From Mesorhizobium sp. (lineage in GTDB: Bacteria; Pseudomonadota; Alphaproteobacteria; Rhizobiales; Rhizobiaceae): a DNA stretch of 64,000 bases. Positions 26,589 through 35,443 of the stretch are shown here, one piece after another; the stretch's first letter is position 1, and every line of letters starts with the position of its first letter. Made by a program: the position numbers and the translations under genes. The stretch covers positions 1 to 64,000 of the forward strand of contig SAQL01000003.1 of the NCBI GenBank assembly GCA_004020645.1, read 5' to 3'. The notes beneath the pieces were generated by a model, which saw only the letters and a list, made by a program, of their open reading frames with translations, did no database searches and was not told the origin of the DNA.

Positions 26589-27830
26589 GTGAACGATACC
26601 AAAACGATCCTGGTCATTGGAACTTACGATACCAAGAACGCGGAACTAAGTTTCGTGTGCGAACGTATCCGGGCCCTCGGCGGTGCGGTGATTTCAATGG
26701 ATGTCAGCGTTCTCGGTGACCCGACGAAACCAACGGATATATCAAAACACGATGTGGCCGCAGCTGCCGGAAGGACCATCCAAGACACTATCAATGCAGG
26801 TGACGAGAACCATGCGATGCAGATCATGGCTGTCGGCGCGGCCAGGCTCACGGCAGGGCTTTATGCCGAGGGCCGGATCAACGGTATGATCGGCCTTGGC
26901 GGCACGATGGGCACCGATCTTGTGCTCGACTGCTGCCAGTCGCTGCCGCTGGGTGTGCCAAAATACGTTGTTTCGACCGTTTCGTTTTCGCCGCTGATTC
27001 CTGCCGAGCGGCTTTCGCCGGATGTGCAGATGATTCTGTGGGCCGGCGGGCTCTACGGGCTGAACTCGATCTGCAAGTCATCGCTCAGCCAAGCGGCGGG
27101 GGCAGTATTAGGAGCCGCACGGGCGGTTATCCCGCCGGCGCGCGGCCGCCCAGTGGTCGGCATGACCAGCCTTGGCTCGTCCTGCCTGAGTTACATGAAG
27201 CTTTTGCGCGCCCCCCTTGAAGAGAGAGGTTTCGAGATCGCCGTCTTCCACGCAACCGGCATGGGCGGGATGGCGTTTGAGGCGCTGGCGCGTCAGGGCT
27301 ATTTCGCGGTGGCTCTCGACCTTGCCTTGCCTGAACTCGGCAACCTGATGGTCGGATCGGTCGTCAATGCCGGGGCAGATCGCCTGCGGAATGCCGGCGC
27401 GGTGGGCATTCCGCAGATCGTTTCGCCGGGCTGCGCGGATTTGATCGACTTTGCCGGTTGGCAGGAAATCCCGGCGACCTATGCCGACCGTCCCTTCCAC
27501 GCCCACAACCGGCTAATCAAGTCTTCCGCCCTCAGCCCAGACGAGCGCCGCGCGCTCATTCGCGACGTTGCCGACCGACTCGCCGCGGCGAAAGCGCCGG
27601 TCGCCTTCCTAATGCCGCTCGAGGGGGTTGAGGAATGGGACCGCGAAGACGGGCCCGCGCACGATCCAGCAGGACTTGCCGCGATGATCGACGAGGTGCG
27701 CCGCGTGATCAAAGCGCCGATCGGACTCACTGAAGTCGCGTGCCACATCAACGATGCGGCATTCTCGGACAAGGTGCTCGAGATCATCGACGGCTGGATC
27801 GCCGACGGCACGATCCAAATGGAGCGGTAA
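26589..27830 (+). CDS. Tm-1-like ATP-binding protein (UPF0261)
   Basis: The 413-residue protein begins ILVIGTYDTKNAELSFV, the family signature, and has a Gly-rich loop GLGGTMGTDLVLDCC. UPF0261 is related to the plant virus resistance protein Tm-1; bacterial members have no firmly established reaction and are usually encoded beside a TIM-barrel (phosphoenolpyruvate-hydrolase-like) partner, which is not seen here. It starts at a GTG (26589), with GGGGAGG upstream. Its place inside a demethylation operon is a clue to a catabolic role. Confidence 0.85.
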   Translation: MNDTKTILVIGTYDTKNAELSFVCERIRALGGAVISMDVSVLGDPTKPTDISKHDVAAAAGRTIQDTINAGDENHAMQIMAVGAARLTAGLYAEGRINGMIGLGGTMGTDLVLDCCQSLPLGVPKYVVSTVSFSPLIPAERLSPDVQMILWAGGLYGLNSICKSSLSQAAGAVLGAARAVIPPARGRPVVGMTSLGSSCLSYMKLLRAPLEERGFEIAVFHATGMGGMAFEALARQGYFAVALDLALPELGNLMVGSVVNAGADRLRNAGAVGIPQIVSPGCADLIDFAGWQEIPATYADRPFHAHNRLIKSSALSPDERRALIRDVADRLAAAKAPVAFLMPLEGVEEWDREDGPAHDPAGLAAMIDEVRRVIKAPIGLTEVACHINDAAFSDKVLEIIDGWIADGTIQMER

Positions 27831-27833
27831 GCC

Positions 27834-29873
27834 ATGATGGACCCGCGCTACGAGGTCTTGTTCGAAACCGTGAAGATTGGGCCGGTGACGGCTCCCAACC
27901 GTTTTGTGTCGATGCCGCATGCGATCGGCCACAGCTACCTGATGCCCAACGGCGCCATCGGCATCCGGGAAACCCGTGCCGAAGGCGGATGGGGCATAGT
28001 GTCGATGCAATTGTCCGAGATCGACCCGACCTCTGACCTCTCTGGCCTTCCCTACGAACGGCTCTGGGATGACGGGGATGTGCGCACCCATGCTAAGTCG
28101 AACGAGCGAATTCACGCCCATGGCGCGCTGGCGTCGATCGAACTCGGGCATACAGGCATCCGCTCGCGGGGGATTTCGAACGGTTATCCGGCTCAAGGTC
28201 CGTCTGTATTGCCGACGCTCAAACCCGAAATGCCGCTCATGGCGCGGGCGATGACCAAAGAGGATATCCGCCGCCTGCGTGAAAACTATCGCGCGGCGAC
28301 CCGACGGGCCAAGCAGGCGGGCTACGACATCGTCTATGTCTATGCGGCGCATGACGCCTCGATCTTGTGGCACTTCCTGCAACCGGCCTACAACCGCCGG
28401 ACGGATGAGTATGGCGGCAGTTTCGAGAACCGCCTGCGGCTTTTCCGCGAGGTACTCGAAGAGACCAAGGAAGAGGCAGGCAACGATATTGCCGTGGCCG
28501 TGCGCTTTGCCGTGCACGAAGCCTCAGGTCCGAAACGGATCACCCATGACGGCGAGGGGCGCGCTGTCATCGCGGCGCTTGCCGACCTGCCGGACCTTTG
28601 GGACGTGAACATCTCGGGCTGGAGTCGCGACAGTGGCACGTCTCGATATGATGCAGAAGCCTTTCAGGAGGAATTCGTCAGTTTCGTCAAGCAGGTGACG
28701 CGAAAACCCGTCCTTGGCGTCGGGCGGTTCACCTCACCCGACACGATGGTCAGCCAGATTCGGCGCGGCGTTTTGGACCTGATCGGCAGCGCGCGTGCCT
28801 CGATTGCCGATCCGTTCCTACCGCGCAAGCTGCGCGAAGGGCGCATTGATGACATCCGCGAATGCATCGGCTGCAACATGTGCGTGGCGGCCGAGACCAT
28901 CGGCGTCGAACTGCGCTGCACTCAGAACCCGACGATTTCCGAGGAATGGCGGCGCGACTGGCATCCTGAAAGGGTACCCGCAGCCAAGACCCGCGAACAC
29001 GCCCTGATCGTGGGCAGTGGCCCAGCGGGGCTGGAGGCAGCGCTGGTACTGGCGCGGGCGGGGCACCACGTCACCGTGACCGAGGCGCGGGAGGAACTGG
29101 GTGGTCGGGTCACGCGGGAAGCCCGCATCAAGGGGCTGTCGGCCTGGGGACGCGTGGCCGATTACCGGCTCTACCAGCTGCGTCAGATGGCAAATGTCGA
29201 CCTCTATTCCGGCAGCGCGCTCGATGCCGACGCCATCGCCGAAGTCGAGGCGGATCACGTGTTGCTGGCGACGGGCGCGACCTGGCGGCGCGACGGAGCG
29301 GGACGCTCCCGCCTGACGCCGATCGACGGGTTTGAGGACGTAGCCGTGACGCCAGACGACATCCTCGACGGAATTGAAATGCGGGGCCCTGTCGTCATTT
29401 ATGACGATGACCACTACTACATGGCCAACGCGCTGGCCGTCGACCTGGCTGCCGGTGGCCTTGAGGTCCAGATCGTCACACCGCTGCCGACGCTTGCGCC
29501 CTGGATGGCCCAGACGCTGGAACAGCCGCGAATGATCGGCGAACTCAAGTCGTACGGGGTCCGGATGCACCCGAACACCACGGCAACCGGCTGGGCGAAT
29601 GGCGCCCTGTCCGTGATGCGCTCGGACACCAGAGAGGAATTACCTGCCATTGGCGGCGCGACGCTATTGTCGGTGACCGTCCGTATGCCCGACCCCTCGC
29701 TCAGCGAGGCGCTTGCGGCACGCGGCATCGCACACCGTGTGATCGGCGACGCTGACGCGCCTGGGACAATTCAGTCGGTCGTCTTTTCGGGCCATCGAAA
29801 CGCACGAGAGCTACTGGGACAGGAGCCAGCGCCCGGTCATTTCAAACGCGAACGGCCGACGCTGTTCTACTGA
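27834..29873 (+). CDS. Trimethylamine-dehydrogenase-like flavoprotein (N-demethylase candidate)
   Basis: The 679-residue protein combines an old-yellow-enzyme FMN barrel (residues about 8-345), a 4Fe-4S site CIGCNMC plus a later Cys (about 343-362) and a C-terminal FAD/NAD(P) Rossmann module beginning ALIVGSGPAGLEAALVLA (about 387). This is the layout of trimethylamine and dimethylamine dehydrogenases and of the N-methylproline demethylase StcD of rhizobia. It oxidatively removes N-methyl groups as formaldehyde. It follows the UPF0261 gene by 3 bases and is the last gene of the long operon. Substrate unknown; a betaine-type N-methyl amino acid is plausible. Confidence 0.88.
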   Translation: MMDPRYEVLFETVKIGPVTAPNRFVSMPHAIGHSYLMPNGAIGIRETRAEGGWGIVSMQLSEIDPTSDLSGLPYERLWDDGDVRTHAKSNERIHAHGALASIELGHTGIRSRGISNGYPAQGPSVLPTLKPEMPLMARAMTKEDIRRLRENYRAATRRAKQAGYDIVYVYAAHDASILWHFLQPAYNRRTDEYGGSFENRLRLFREVLEETKEEAGNDIAVAVRFAVHEASGPKRITHDGEGRAVIAALADLPDLWDVNISGWSRDSGTSRYDAEAFQEEFVSFVKQVTRKPVLGVGRFTSPDTMVSQIRRGVLDLIGSARASIADPFLPRKLREGRIDDIRECIGCNMCVAAETIGVELRCTQNPTISEEWRRDWHPERVPAAKTREHALIVGSGPAGLEAALVLARAGHHVTVTEAREELGGRVTREARIKGLSAWGRVADYRLYQLRQMANVDLYSGSALDADAIAEVEADHVLLATGATWRRDGAGRSRLTPIDGFEDVAVTPDDILDGIEMRGPVVIYDDDHYYMANALAVDLAAGGLEVQIVTPLPTLAPWMAQTLEQPRMIGELKSYGVRMHPNTTATGWANGALSVMRSDTREELPAIGGATLLSVTVRMPDPSLSEALAARGIAHRVIGDADAPGTIQSVVFSGHRNARELLGQEPAPGHFKRERPTLFY

Positions 29874-29940
29874 TCCTGAAGCAAAGGTATTCTGGCATGA
29901 CGACGCGAAGAAGCGCCTGAATTGCGAACGAGGAGAGACA

Positions 29941-30729
29941 ATGAACTCCGCTGTTGCCGAGAAGCCCGTCGTTCTGATTACTGGAGCCAGTTCGGGAATT
30001 GGTGCGGCGACTGCCGCTATGCTGGCACGCACCGATCGTGTAGCAATCGTCGGTCGCAGGGCGGAGAAACTTGGGTCCATCGCCCGCGAAACCGGGGTAA
30101 TGCCGCTTGCCGCCGACATTACCGACCCGGCCGAATGCGAAAGAATTGTTGAACAAACCATCGCGGCCTTTGGCCGACTTGATGGCCTTGTACTTAACGC
30201 CGGTGTGTCGCGTTCAGCTCGTCTCGCCGACATGCCTCTCGATGAATGGGAGTTCGTGATCCGAACAAACCTCACCAGCGCATTCCTGGTTGCCAAGGCC
30301 GCTATACCTCACCTTTTGAAGACAAAAGGCGCAATAGTATCAGTTTCTTCGCTCTCGGCTCTGCGGACCTCGCAAGGTTTTGCAGCCTACTCTGCTTCAA
30401 AGGCAGGACTTGTGGTGATGACGCAGACCATCGCCCGAGATTATGGGCCGGAAGGGCTTCGCGCAAATGTCGTTTGCCCCGGCTGGATCCGTACAGAGAT
30501 GTCCGACATGGAAATGTCTGAGTACTCTGAAGCCACGGGAACTGACAAGGAAGAGCTCTTTAGAAGGGCGGTCGAGCATGTCCCCGCCCGCCGCGTCGCA
30601 CGGCCTGAGGAAGCTGCGGCGCCCATCGTCTTCCTTCTGTCGCCGCAGGCGTCCTACGTCAATGGCGCTGTGTTGTCTGTCGATGGTGGCGCCGCGATGG
30701 TCGATGTGGGGACGCTAGTGTTCGGCTAA
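29941..30729 (+). CDS. Short-chain dehydrogenase/reductase
   Basis: The 262-residue classical SDR has the cofactor motif TGASSGIGA (residues 14-22), the NAG motif (LNAGVSR), catalytic Ser in SVSSLSAL and YSASKAG with Tyr and Lys (about 150 and 154). It oxidises or reduces an unknown alcohol/ketone with NAD(P). The local GC content is lower than in the preceding operon. It begins a set with the metallo-hydrolase-fold, monooxygenase and DUF2783 genes on the same strand. Confidence 0.92.
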   Translation: MNSAVAEKPVVLITGASSGIGAATAAMLARTDRVAIVGRRAEKLGSIARETGVMPLAADITDPAECERIVEQTIAAFGRLDGLVLNAGVSRSARLADMPLDEWEFVIRTNLTSAFLVAKAAIPHLLKTKGAIVSVSSLSALRTSQGFAAYSASKAGLVVMTQTIARDYGPEGLRANVVCPGWIRTEMSDMEMSEYSEATGTDKEELFRRAVEHVPARRVARPEEAAAPIVFLLSPQASYVNGAVLSVDGGAAMVDVGTLVFG

Positions 30730-30765
30730 TTTGCGGTAGAGAAATACGAAAAGGGAGCATGACTG

Positions 30766-31716
30766 ATGGCCAAGGCATTCGCCTCGCACGGTGATCTGAC
30801 TGAGAAGAAAATCTCCTTCACGGAAGTGGGGCGCGATCTCTGGGCCTTCACGGCTGAAGGAGATCCGAACACCGGCGTAATCATTGGGGACGATAGCGTC
30901 ATGGTCGTCGATGCGCAGGCGACCCCGCGGCTGGCCGGAAAGGTCATCGAAAAGATTCGCTCCGTCACCGATAAGCCGATCAAATATGTGATGCTCACGC
31001 ATTATCACGCGGTGCGCGTGCTCGGCGCCTCGGCTTACCAGGCCTCGGAAGTTATCATGTCGCAAAAGTCACGCGCTATGGTTGCCGAACGCGGGCAGGA
31101 GGACTGGGACAGCGAATTCGGTCGCTTCCCTCGGCTGTTCCAAGGTCATGAATCGATACCTGGCCTGACATGGCCAACGCTCACGTTTAGTGACCAGATG
31201 ACGCTTTACCTCGGCAGGCGCCGTGTTGACCTGATGTTCCTCGGGCGGGCGCATACGGCGGGCGACATCGTCGCCCGCGTCCCCGACGAGAACGTCATGT
31301 TCACGGGCGACATCGTCGAATATCACTCCGCCTGCTACTGCGGCGATGCACATTTTGAAGACTGGCCGGCGACGCTGGAAGCGATCAGGACGCTCCAGCC
31401 CTCGGCGATCGCGCCCGGCCGCGGCGACGCACTCATCGGAGATGCCAAAGTCAACGAGGCGCTGGACAACACGGCCGATTTCGTTAGCTCGACCTATCGG
31501 CCGATCGCGCGGGTGGCGCAGGGCGGCGGTTCCTTGAAGCAAGCCTGGGATGCCTGCCGGGCCGAATGCGACCTGAAATTCTCCTCCTATGCGATCTACG
31601 AGCATTGCCTGCCGTTCAACGTAGCGCGCGCGTATGACGAAGCGCTCGGCATCGACACGCCGCGCATCTGGACGGCGGAGCGCGACCGTAGGATGTGGGA
31701 GGAATTGCAGGGCTGA
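30766..31716 (+). CDS. MBL-fold metallo-hydrolase-like protein with altered metal motif
   Basis: This 316-residue metallo-beta-lactamase-fold protein reads THYHAVRVLGAS where active members have THxHxDHxGG, so the Asp and third His are replaced. A later HTAGDIVAR retains the next His. Similar proteins accompany flavin monooxygenases and DUF2783 genes in aromatic-degradation clusters, but their reaction is not established. It may bind a single metal or act as a non-hydrolytic thioesterase-fold protein. AGGGAG precedes the ATG. Confidence 0.82.
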   Translation: MAKAFASHGDLTEKKISFTEVGRDLWAFTAEGDPNTGVIIGDDSVMVVDAQATPRLAGKVIEKIRSVTDKPIKYVMLTHYHAVRVLGASAYQASEVIMSQKSRAMVAERGQEDWDSEFGRFPRLFQGHESIPGLTWPTLTFSDQMTLYLGRRRVDLMFLGRAHTAGDIVARVPDENVMFTGDIVEYHSACYCGDAHFEDWPATLEAIRTLQPSAIAPGRGDALIGDAKVNEALDNTADFVSSTYRPIARVAQGGGSLKQAWDACRAECDLKFSSYAIYEHCLPFNVARAYDEALGIDTPRIWTAERDRRMWEELQG

Positions 31717-31744
31717 GCGGCAGCGCGCGCAATCGGGAGGAACA

Positions 31745-33340
31745 ATGGGGCGATACCAATATCAGCATTTCGGCTATGTGCCGCCGCCGGAGCTATCCGG
31801 CCGCGCGGCGCCGTCGCGCTATCCCGTCGTCATCGTCGGTGCCGGTCCCATCGGGCTCGCCATGGCGATCGATCTTGCCGTGCGCGGCATCGCTTCGGTC
31901 GTGCTCGACGACAATGACGTCGTTTCGGTCGGCAGCCGCGCCATCTGCTGGGCTAAGCGAACGCTGGAGATCTTCGACCGGCTGGGCGTCGGCGAGCGGA
32001 TCGTCGCGAAGGGCGTCACGTGGAAGATTGGTCGCGTCTTTCATGGCGACCGCGAAGTCTACGATTTTGATCTCTTGCCCGAGGACGGCCACAAGATGCC
32101 GGCCTTCGTCAACCTGCAGCAGTATTACGTCGAGCAGTACCTGGTCGAACGCGCCCGGGAATTCCCTGACCTGATCGACCTGCGGTTCAAGAACAAAGTG
32201 ATCGGCGTCAGGCACCTGGTAGACGTTGTGACCGTTTCAGTCGAAACGCTCGACGGTTCTTACCAGCTAACGGCCGACTATCTGCTCGCTTGCGACGGCG
32301 CCAAATCGCTCGTCCGCGCCGAGCTCGGCTTGGAGTTCGCCGGCAAGCTCTTCGAGGAGCGGTTCCTCATCGCGGACATCGAGCTCAAAGCGGACTTCCC
32401 GTCGGAGCGCCGCTTCTGGTTCGAGCCGACCTTCCACGCCGGCCAATCGGCGCTCCTGCACAAGCAGCCCGACGACATTTACCGCATCGACCTGCAGCTC
32501 GGCTGGGATGCCGATCCCGAGGTCGAGCGGCAGCCCGAAAACGTCCTGCCGCGCATCGAGCGCGTGCTCGGGCGCTCCGATTTCGAGCTCGACTGGGTGT
32601 CGGTCTATACCTTCCAGTGCCGGCGCTTAGAGCGCTTCGTCCACGATCGTGTGATCTTCGTCGGCGACAGTGCGCATGTGGTCTCACCATTCGGCGCGCG
32701 CGGCGGCAACGGTGGCATCCAGGACGTCGACAACCTCGGCTGGAAGCTGGCGGCGGTGCTCAAGGGGCACGCGCCCGAGGCGTTGCTTTCGAGCTACGAC
32801 GACGAGCGCATCCGTGGCGCCGACGAGAACATTGCCAACTCCTCGCGCGCCACCAACTTCATGACGCCCAAGTCTGCGATGGAGAAGATACTACGCGACG
32901 AGGTGCTCGACCTTGCCGGCGAGATGCCCTTCGCGCGCAGGCTGGTGAATTCCGGACGGTTGTCGGTGCCGTGTTCATTGGCGGGCCTGCCGTTGCAGAC
33001 GCCGTCGGCGGACGCCGTGCTGGAGCCGGGCTCGCCGTGCAAGGACGCGCCGCTGAGAAAAGACGGAGAGGACGTCTGGCTGCTCAACCAGCTCGGCGAC
33101 GGCTTTGCCCTGCTGTCCTTCGGTTCCAGGCCGCGCATCGAGGTGACAGACATCGCGTATATCCACGTGGCACGGCCAGAGGAGGGCGATCTGCAGGACG
33201 TCACCGGCCATGCCTTCGAGCGCTACGGCGACGGGATGACCTACCTGATCCGTCCGGACCAGCACGTTGCGGCAGCCTTTCGCATTCCCGACGCCGCCGC
33301 CATTTGCGCCGCGCGCGATCGCGCGCTTGCGCGGCCCTGA
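31745..33340 (+). CDS. FAD-dependent aromatic monooxygenase (PHBH/MhpA-like)
   Basis: The 531-residue class A flavoprotein hydroxylase has the dinucleotide site VVIVGAGPIGLAMAIDLA (residues about 28-45), the DG motif region LLACDGAKSLVR and the ribityl-binding GDSAHVVSPFGARGGN (about 305). It inserts one oxygen atom into a phenolic ring using NAD(P)H. The neighbouring DUF2783 and maleylacetoacetate isomerase remnant suggest a gentisate-type route, for example 3-hydroxybenzoate or salicylate hydroxylation. The ATG at 31745 has GGGAGG at the right distance; the open frame upstream overlaps the preceding gene. Confidence 0.9.
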   Translation: MGRYQYQHFGYVPPPELSGRAAPSRYPVVIVGAGPIGLAMAIDLAVRGIASVVLDDNDVVSVGSRAICWAKRTLEIFDRLGVGERIVAKGVTWKIGRVFHGDREVYDFDLLPEDGHKMPAFVNLQQYYVEQYLVERAREFPDLIDLRFKNKVIGVRHLVDVVTVSVETLDGSYQLTADYLLACDGAKSLVRAELGLEFAGKLFEERFLIADIELKADFPSERRFWFEPTFHAGQSALLHKQPDDIYRIDLQLGWDADPEVERQPENVLPRIERVLGRSDFELDWVSVYTFQCRRLERFVHDRVIFVGDSAHVVSPFGARGGNGGIQDVDNLGWKLAAVLKGHAPEALLSSYDDERIRGADENIANSSRATNFMTPKSAMEKILRDEVLDLAGEMPFARRLVNSGRLSVPCSLAGLPLQTPSADAVLEPGSPCKDAPLRKDGEDVWLLNQLGDGFALLSFGSRPRIEVTDIAYIHVARPEEGDLQDVTGHAFERYGDGMTYLIRPDQHVAAAFRIPDAAAICAARDRALARP

Positions 33341-33347
33341 GGTGACG

Positions 33348-33551
33348 ATGATGATCGATCTCGGCAGCGATCGCCTCGGCCCTTCCGGCGACCTGTTTTA
33401 CGCGGAACTGCTGCAGGTTCATGAGGGCCTGTCGCCTGAGGACAGCGCACGGCTCAATGTAAGAATGGTATTGCTGCTGGCCAATCAGATCGGGAACCTC
33501 GATGCGCTGCGCGCTGCGCTCGCCAAGGCGAAGGAGCGCTTCGAGAGATGA
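33348..33551 (+). CDS. DUF2783 small protein
   Basis: The 67-residue protein contains LFYAELLQVHEGLSPEDSAR and LVLLLANQIGN-type core segments, matching the DUF2783 family, which is almost always found next to aromatic flavin monooxygenases. The role is unknown; an accessory or subunit function for the hydroxylase has been suggested only by association. A GTG at 33342 or ATG at 33351 could also be the start. Its end overlaps the isomerase remnant by 4 bases. Confidence 0.85.
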   Translation: MMIDLGSDRLGPSGDLFYAELLQVHEGLSPEDSARLNVRMVLLLANQIGNLDALRAALAKAKERFER

Positions 33552-33745
33552 GCAAACCCCTACTCTGCGACTATTGGCGCTCGTCTGTGAGCTACCGCGT
33601 GCGCATCGCCCTCAAAATGCTCGGCATCGAATACGAGACTGTTCCGTTCGACCTGCTGGCCAAGGAGCAGAAATCAGCCGAACATCTTGCGCTCCTCAGG
33701 GCCTGGTGCCGGCGCTCGAAATCGACAGCCTGAGGCTCACACATC
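33548..33745 (+). pseudogene. Maleylacetoacetate isomerase (GST zeta) remnant
   Basis: The N-terminal thioredoxin-like half is clear: LCDYWRSSVSYRVRIALKML contains the zeta-class SSxSxRVRIAL motif. After residue 51 the reading frame is lost. The sequence PQGLVPALEID continues in another frame to about 33745, and then all similarity stops. A normal protein has about 210 residues, so both a small deletion near 33700 and loss of two thirds of the gene are present. It would have isomerised maleyl-pyruvate or maleylacetoacetate in gentisate or homogentisate degradation. The truncation point marks the left edge of the accessory segment. Confidence 0.88.
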
Positions 33746-33772
33746 GGCTTTATCTCAATTGGCGCGAAGACG

Positions 33773-34765
33773 GTGAATCCCACAAAGCCGAATAAAACGC
33801 ATCCGCCGAAATGGATCGAGCCTCAGCTGACGCGCCTGGTCGACGAAGCGCCCAACGGCCCCGATTGGCTTCACGAAATCAAGTACGACGGATACCGCAT
33901 GCACGCGCGGATCGACGGCAGCGACATCCGCTTGCTCACCCGCACCGGCCTCGATTGGTCGCATCGCTATCCAGCGACGATAACGGCCCTCCGCGCGCTC
34001 CCGGTGAAAGAGGCATATGTCGACGGGGAGCTGTGCGCCGTTCGGGCAGACGGCGTCACCTCCTTCAGCCGCCTGCAGGCCGCTATGGACGAGGGCCGCA
34101 CGGGCGATCTTGCCTTCTTTGCTTTCGATCTTCTGTTCCTGAACGGAGAAAGCATTGCGAAGCTGCCGCTCATCGACCGCAAGGCGCGACTGGAAGACCT
34201 GTTTTCGACCGACATGCCCGGCCTGCGCTTCAGCGACCACGTGATCGGCGACGGGCCTGCGTTCCGCAAGCACGCCTGCCGGCTTGCACTCGAGGGCGCT
34301 ATCTCAAAGCGGATCGACAGCGCCTACGCATCGGGCAATCGCGGCCTATGGGTCAAATCAAAGTGTCTCAACAGAGAGGAATTCATCATCGTCGGCTGGA
34401 CCGATCCGACTGGAAGCCGGCCGCACATCGGCTCGCTGCTTCTCGGCTACTACACCGACGATGGTCGTCTGCTGTATGCGGGCCGCGCCGGCACGGGCAT
34501 CACGGTTACAGAGCTCAAGCGATTGGCTCGCCGGCTTGCGCCACTTCAGGCAGCTCGAATGCCCCTCGACGTCCCGCCGCCGCGCGAAAGCCGGTTTGGC
34601 TCGCCGCTTGAGCTGTCACGCGTGCATTGGGTCAGGCCTGAAGTGGTGGTCGAGGTCACCTATCTCACTTGGACGGAAGACAATCTCCTGCGCCAGGTCT
34701 CGTACCAAGGCGAGCGTCAGGACAAGCCAGCCCGGCAGGTGGTGCGTTCCCCGCCCCATCCCTGA
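33773..34765 (+). CDS. ligD: ATP-dependent DNA ligase, LigD ligase domain only
   Basis: The 330-residue protein has the adenylated lysine in motif I EIKYDGYR (Lys about 40), motif III-like AFFAFDLLFLNG, motif IV EGAISKR and motif V WVKSKC. An OB domain follows (EEFIIVGWTDP onward). It corresponds to the central ligase domain of LigD without polymerase and nuclease domains; stand-alone forms are common on rhizobial plasmids. It seals breaks, possibly with a separate Ku in nonhomologous end joining. The GTG at 33773 is the only start before motif I with reasonable placement. It starts right after the truncated isomerase. Confidence 0.9.
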   Translation: MNPTKPNKTHPPKWIEPQLTRLVDEAPNGPDWLHEIKYDGYRMHARIDGSDIRLLTRTGLDWSHRYPATITALRALPVKEAYVDGELCAVRADGVTSFSRLQAAMDEGRTGDLAFFAFDLLFLNGESIAKLPLIDRKARLEDLFSTDMPGLRFSDHVIGDGPAFRKHACRLALEGAISKRIDSAYASGNRGLWVKSKCLNREEFIIVGWTDPTGSRPHIGSLLLGYYTDDGRLLYAGRAGTGITVTELKRLARRLAPLQAARMPLDVPPPRESRFGSPLELSRVHWVRPEVVVEVTYLTWTEDNLLRQVSYQGERQDKPARQVVRSPPHP

Positions 34766-34794
34766 TCGTAATCGGGCGCCGTTTCGTTTCAAAG

Positions 34795-35385
34795 TCACCC
34801 GACTTGCTCTACCTGCAGTGTGCTGGGTGGAAGGGCCTTGATCAACGACTTCGCCGACACCGCAGGGTCGAGCCAATCCGCCCACGCGCTGCGATCGAGG
34901 ATAACAATCTGCCTGTCATGATAGGGCGCGATATCGGGCCCAGGCTCCATCGTCAGCATGGTGAAGGCTTCGCCGACCTCCGGTGTGTCACGCCAGATTC
35001 CAGCAATGCAGAAGATCGGCTCGTCCGTCTTTGTGAAGAGCCACTTGTCTTTTCGCTTCTTCTTGGGATCTATCGGATCGGTGAACTCGTAGAAGCCGTC
35101 CGCCACGATGAGGCACCGGTTGGACGAGAACTCCCGGCCCTCTGAACGGAAATTATAGACGGGCCGCTTGTTCGGTCCGGGCCAGCTCCAGCGCCGTTGC
35201 ACCATGTCGCCTTCGCCTCGGCCGCCCTCGACAGTCCTGATGATCGGCGCCACGTCCGTGATCTTGATGTCCTCGCGCGCCTCAATGTTCGGCGCTCCTT
35301 CTCCGAAGCGGATCTTGATCTTCAGGTCGGCGAAGTCCTCCACGATCGAAGCGACATCCACCGTCAATCGATAATCATTGCACAT
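34795..35385 (-). CDS. SRAP (HMCES/YedK-type) abasic-site protein
   Basis: The 196-residue SRAP-domain protein begins MCNDYR. Cys2, exposed after Met removal, forms the DNA-protein crosslink with abasic sites in this family. The other catalytic elements are visible: Asn in VYNFRSEG, Glu in ADGFYEF and His in APYHDRQ. It shields abasic sites in single-stranded DNA. The ATG at 35385 is fixed by the need for Cys at position 2. It is divergent from a second SRAP gene and shares an intergenic SOS box. Confidence 0.92.
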   Translation of the reverse strand: MCNDYRLTVDVASIVEDFADLKIKIRFGEGAPNIEAREDIKITDVAPIIRTVEGGRGEGDMVQRRWSWPGPNKRPVYNFRSEGREFSSNRCLIVADGFYEFTDPIDPKKKRKDKWLFTKTDEPIFCIAGIWRDTPEVGEAFTMLTMEPGPDIAPYHDRQIVILDRSAWADWLDPAVSAKSLIKALPPSTLQVEQVG

Positions 35386-35420
35386 CGGTCCTCCTTCCGA
35401 TCGCATTGCACCGCGATCGT

Positions 35421-35435
35421 GTTCTTGTTATGTTC
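35421..35435 (+). promoter_or_regulatory. SOS (LexA) box between the two SRAP genes
   Basis: GTTCTTGTTATGTTC is a perfect GTTC-N7-GTTC alphaproteobacterial LexA site. It ends 8 bases before the plus-strand SRAP start and lies 35 bases upstream of the minus-strand one, so LexA bound here could repress both. Confidence 0.85.
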
Positions 35436-35443
35436 GCGTGGCT

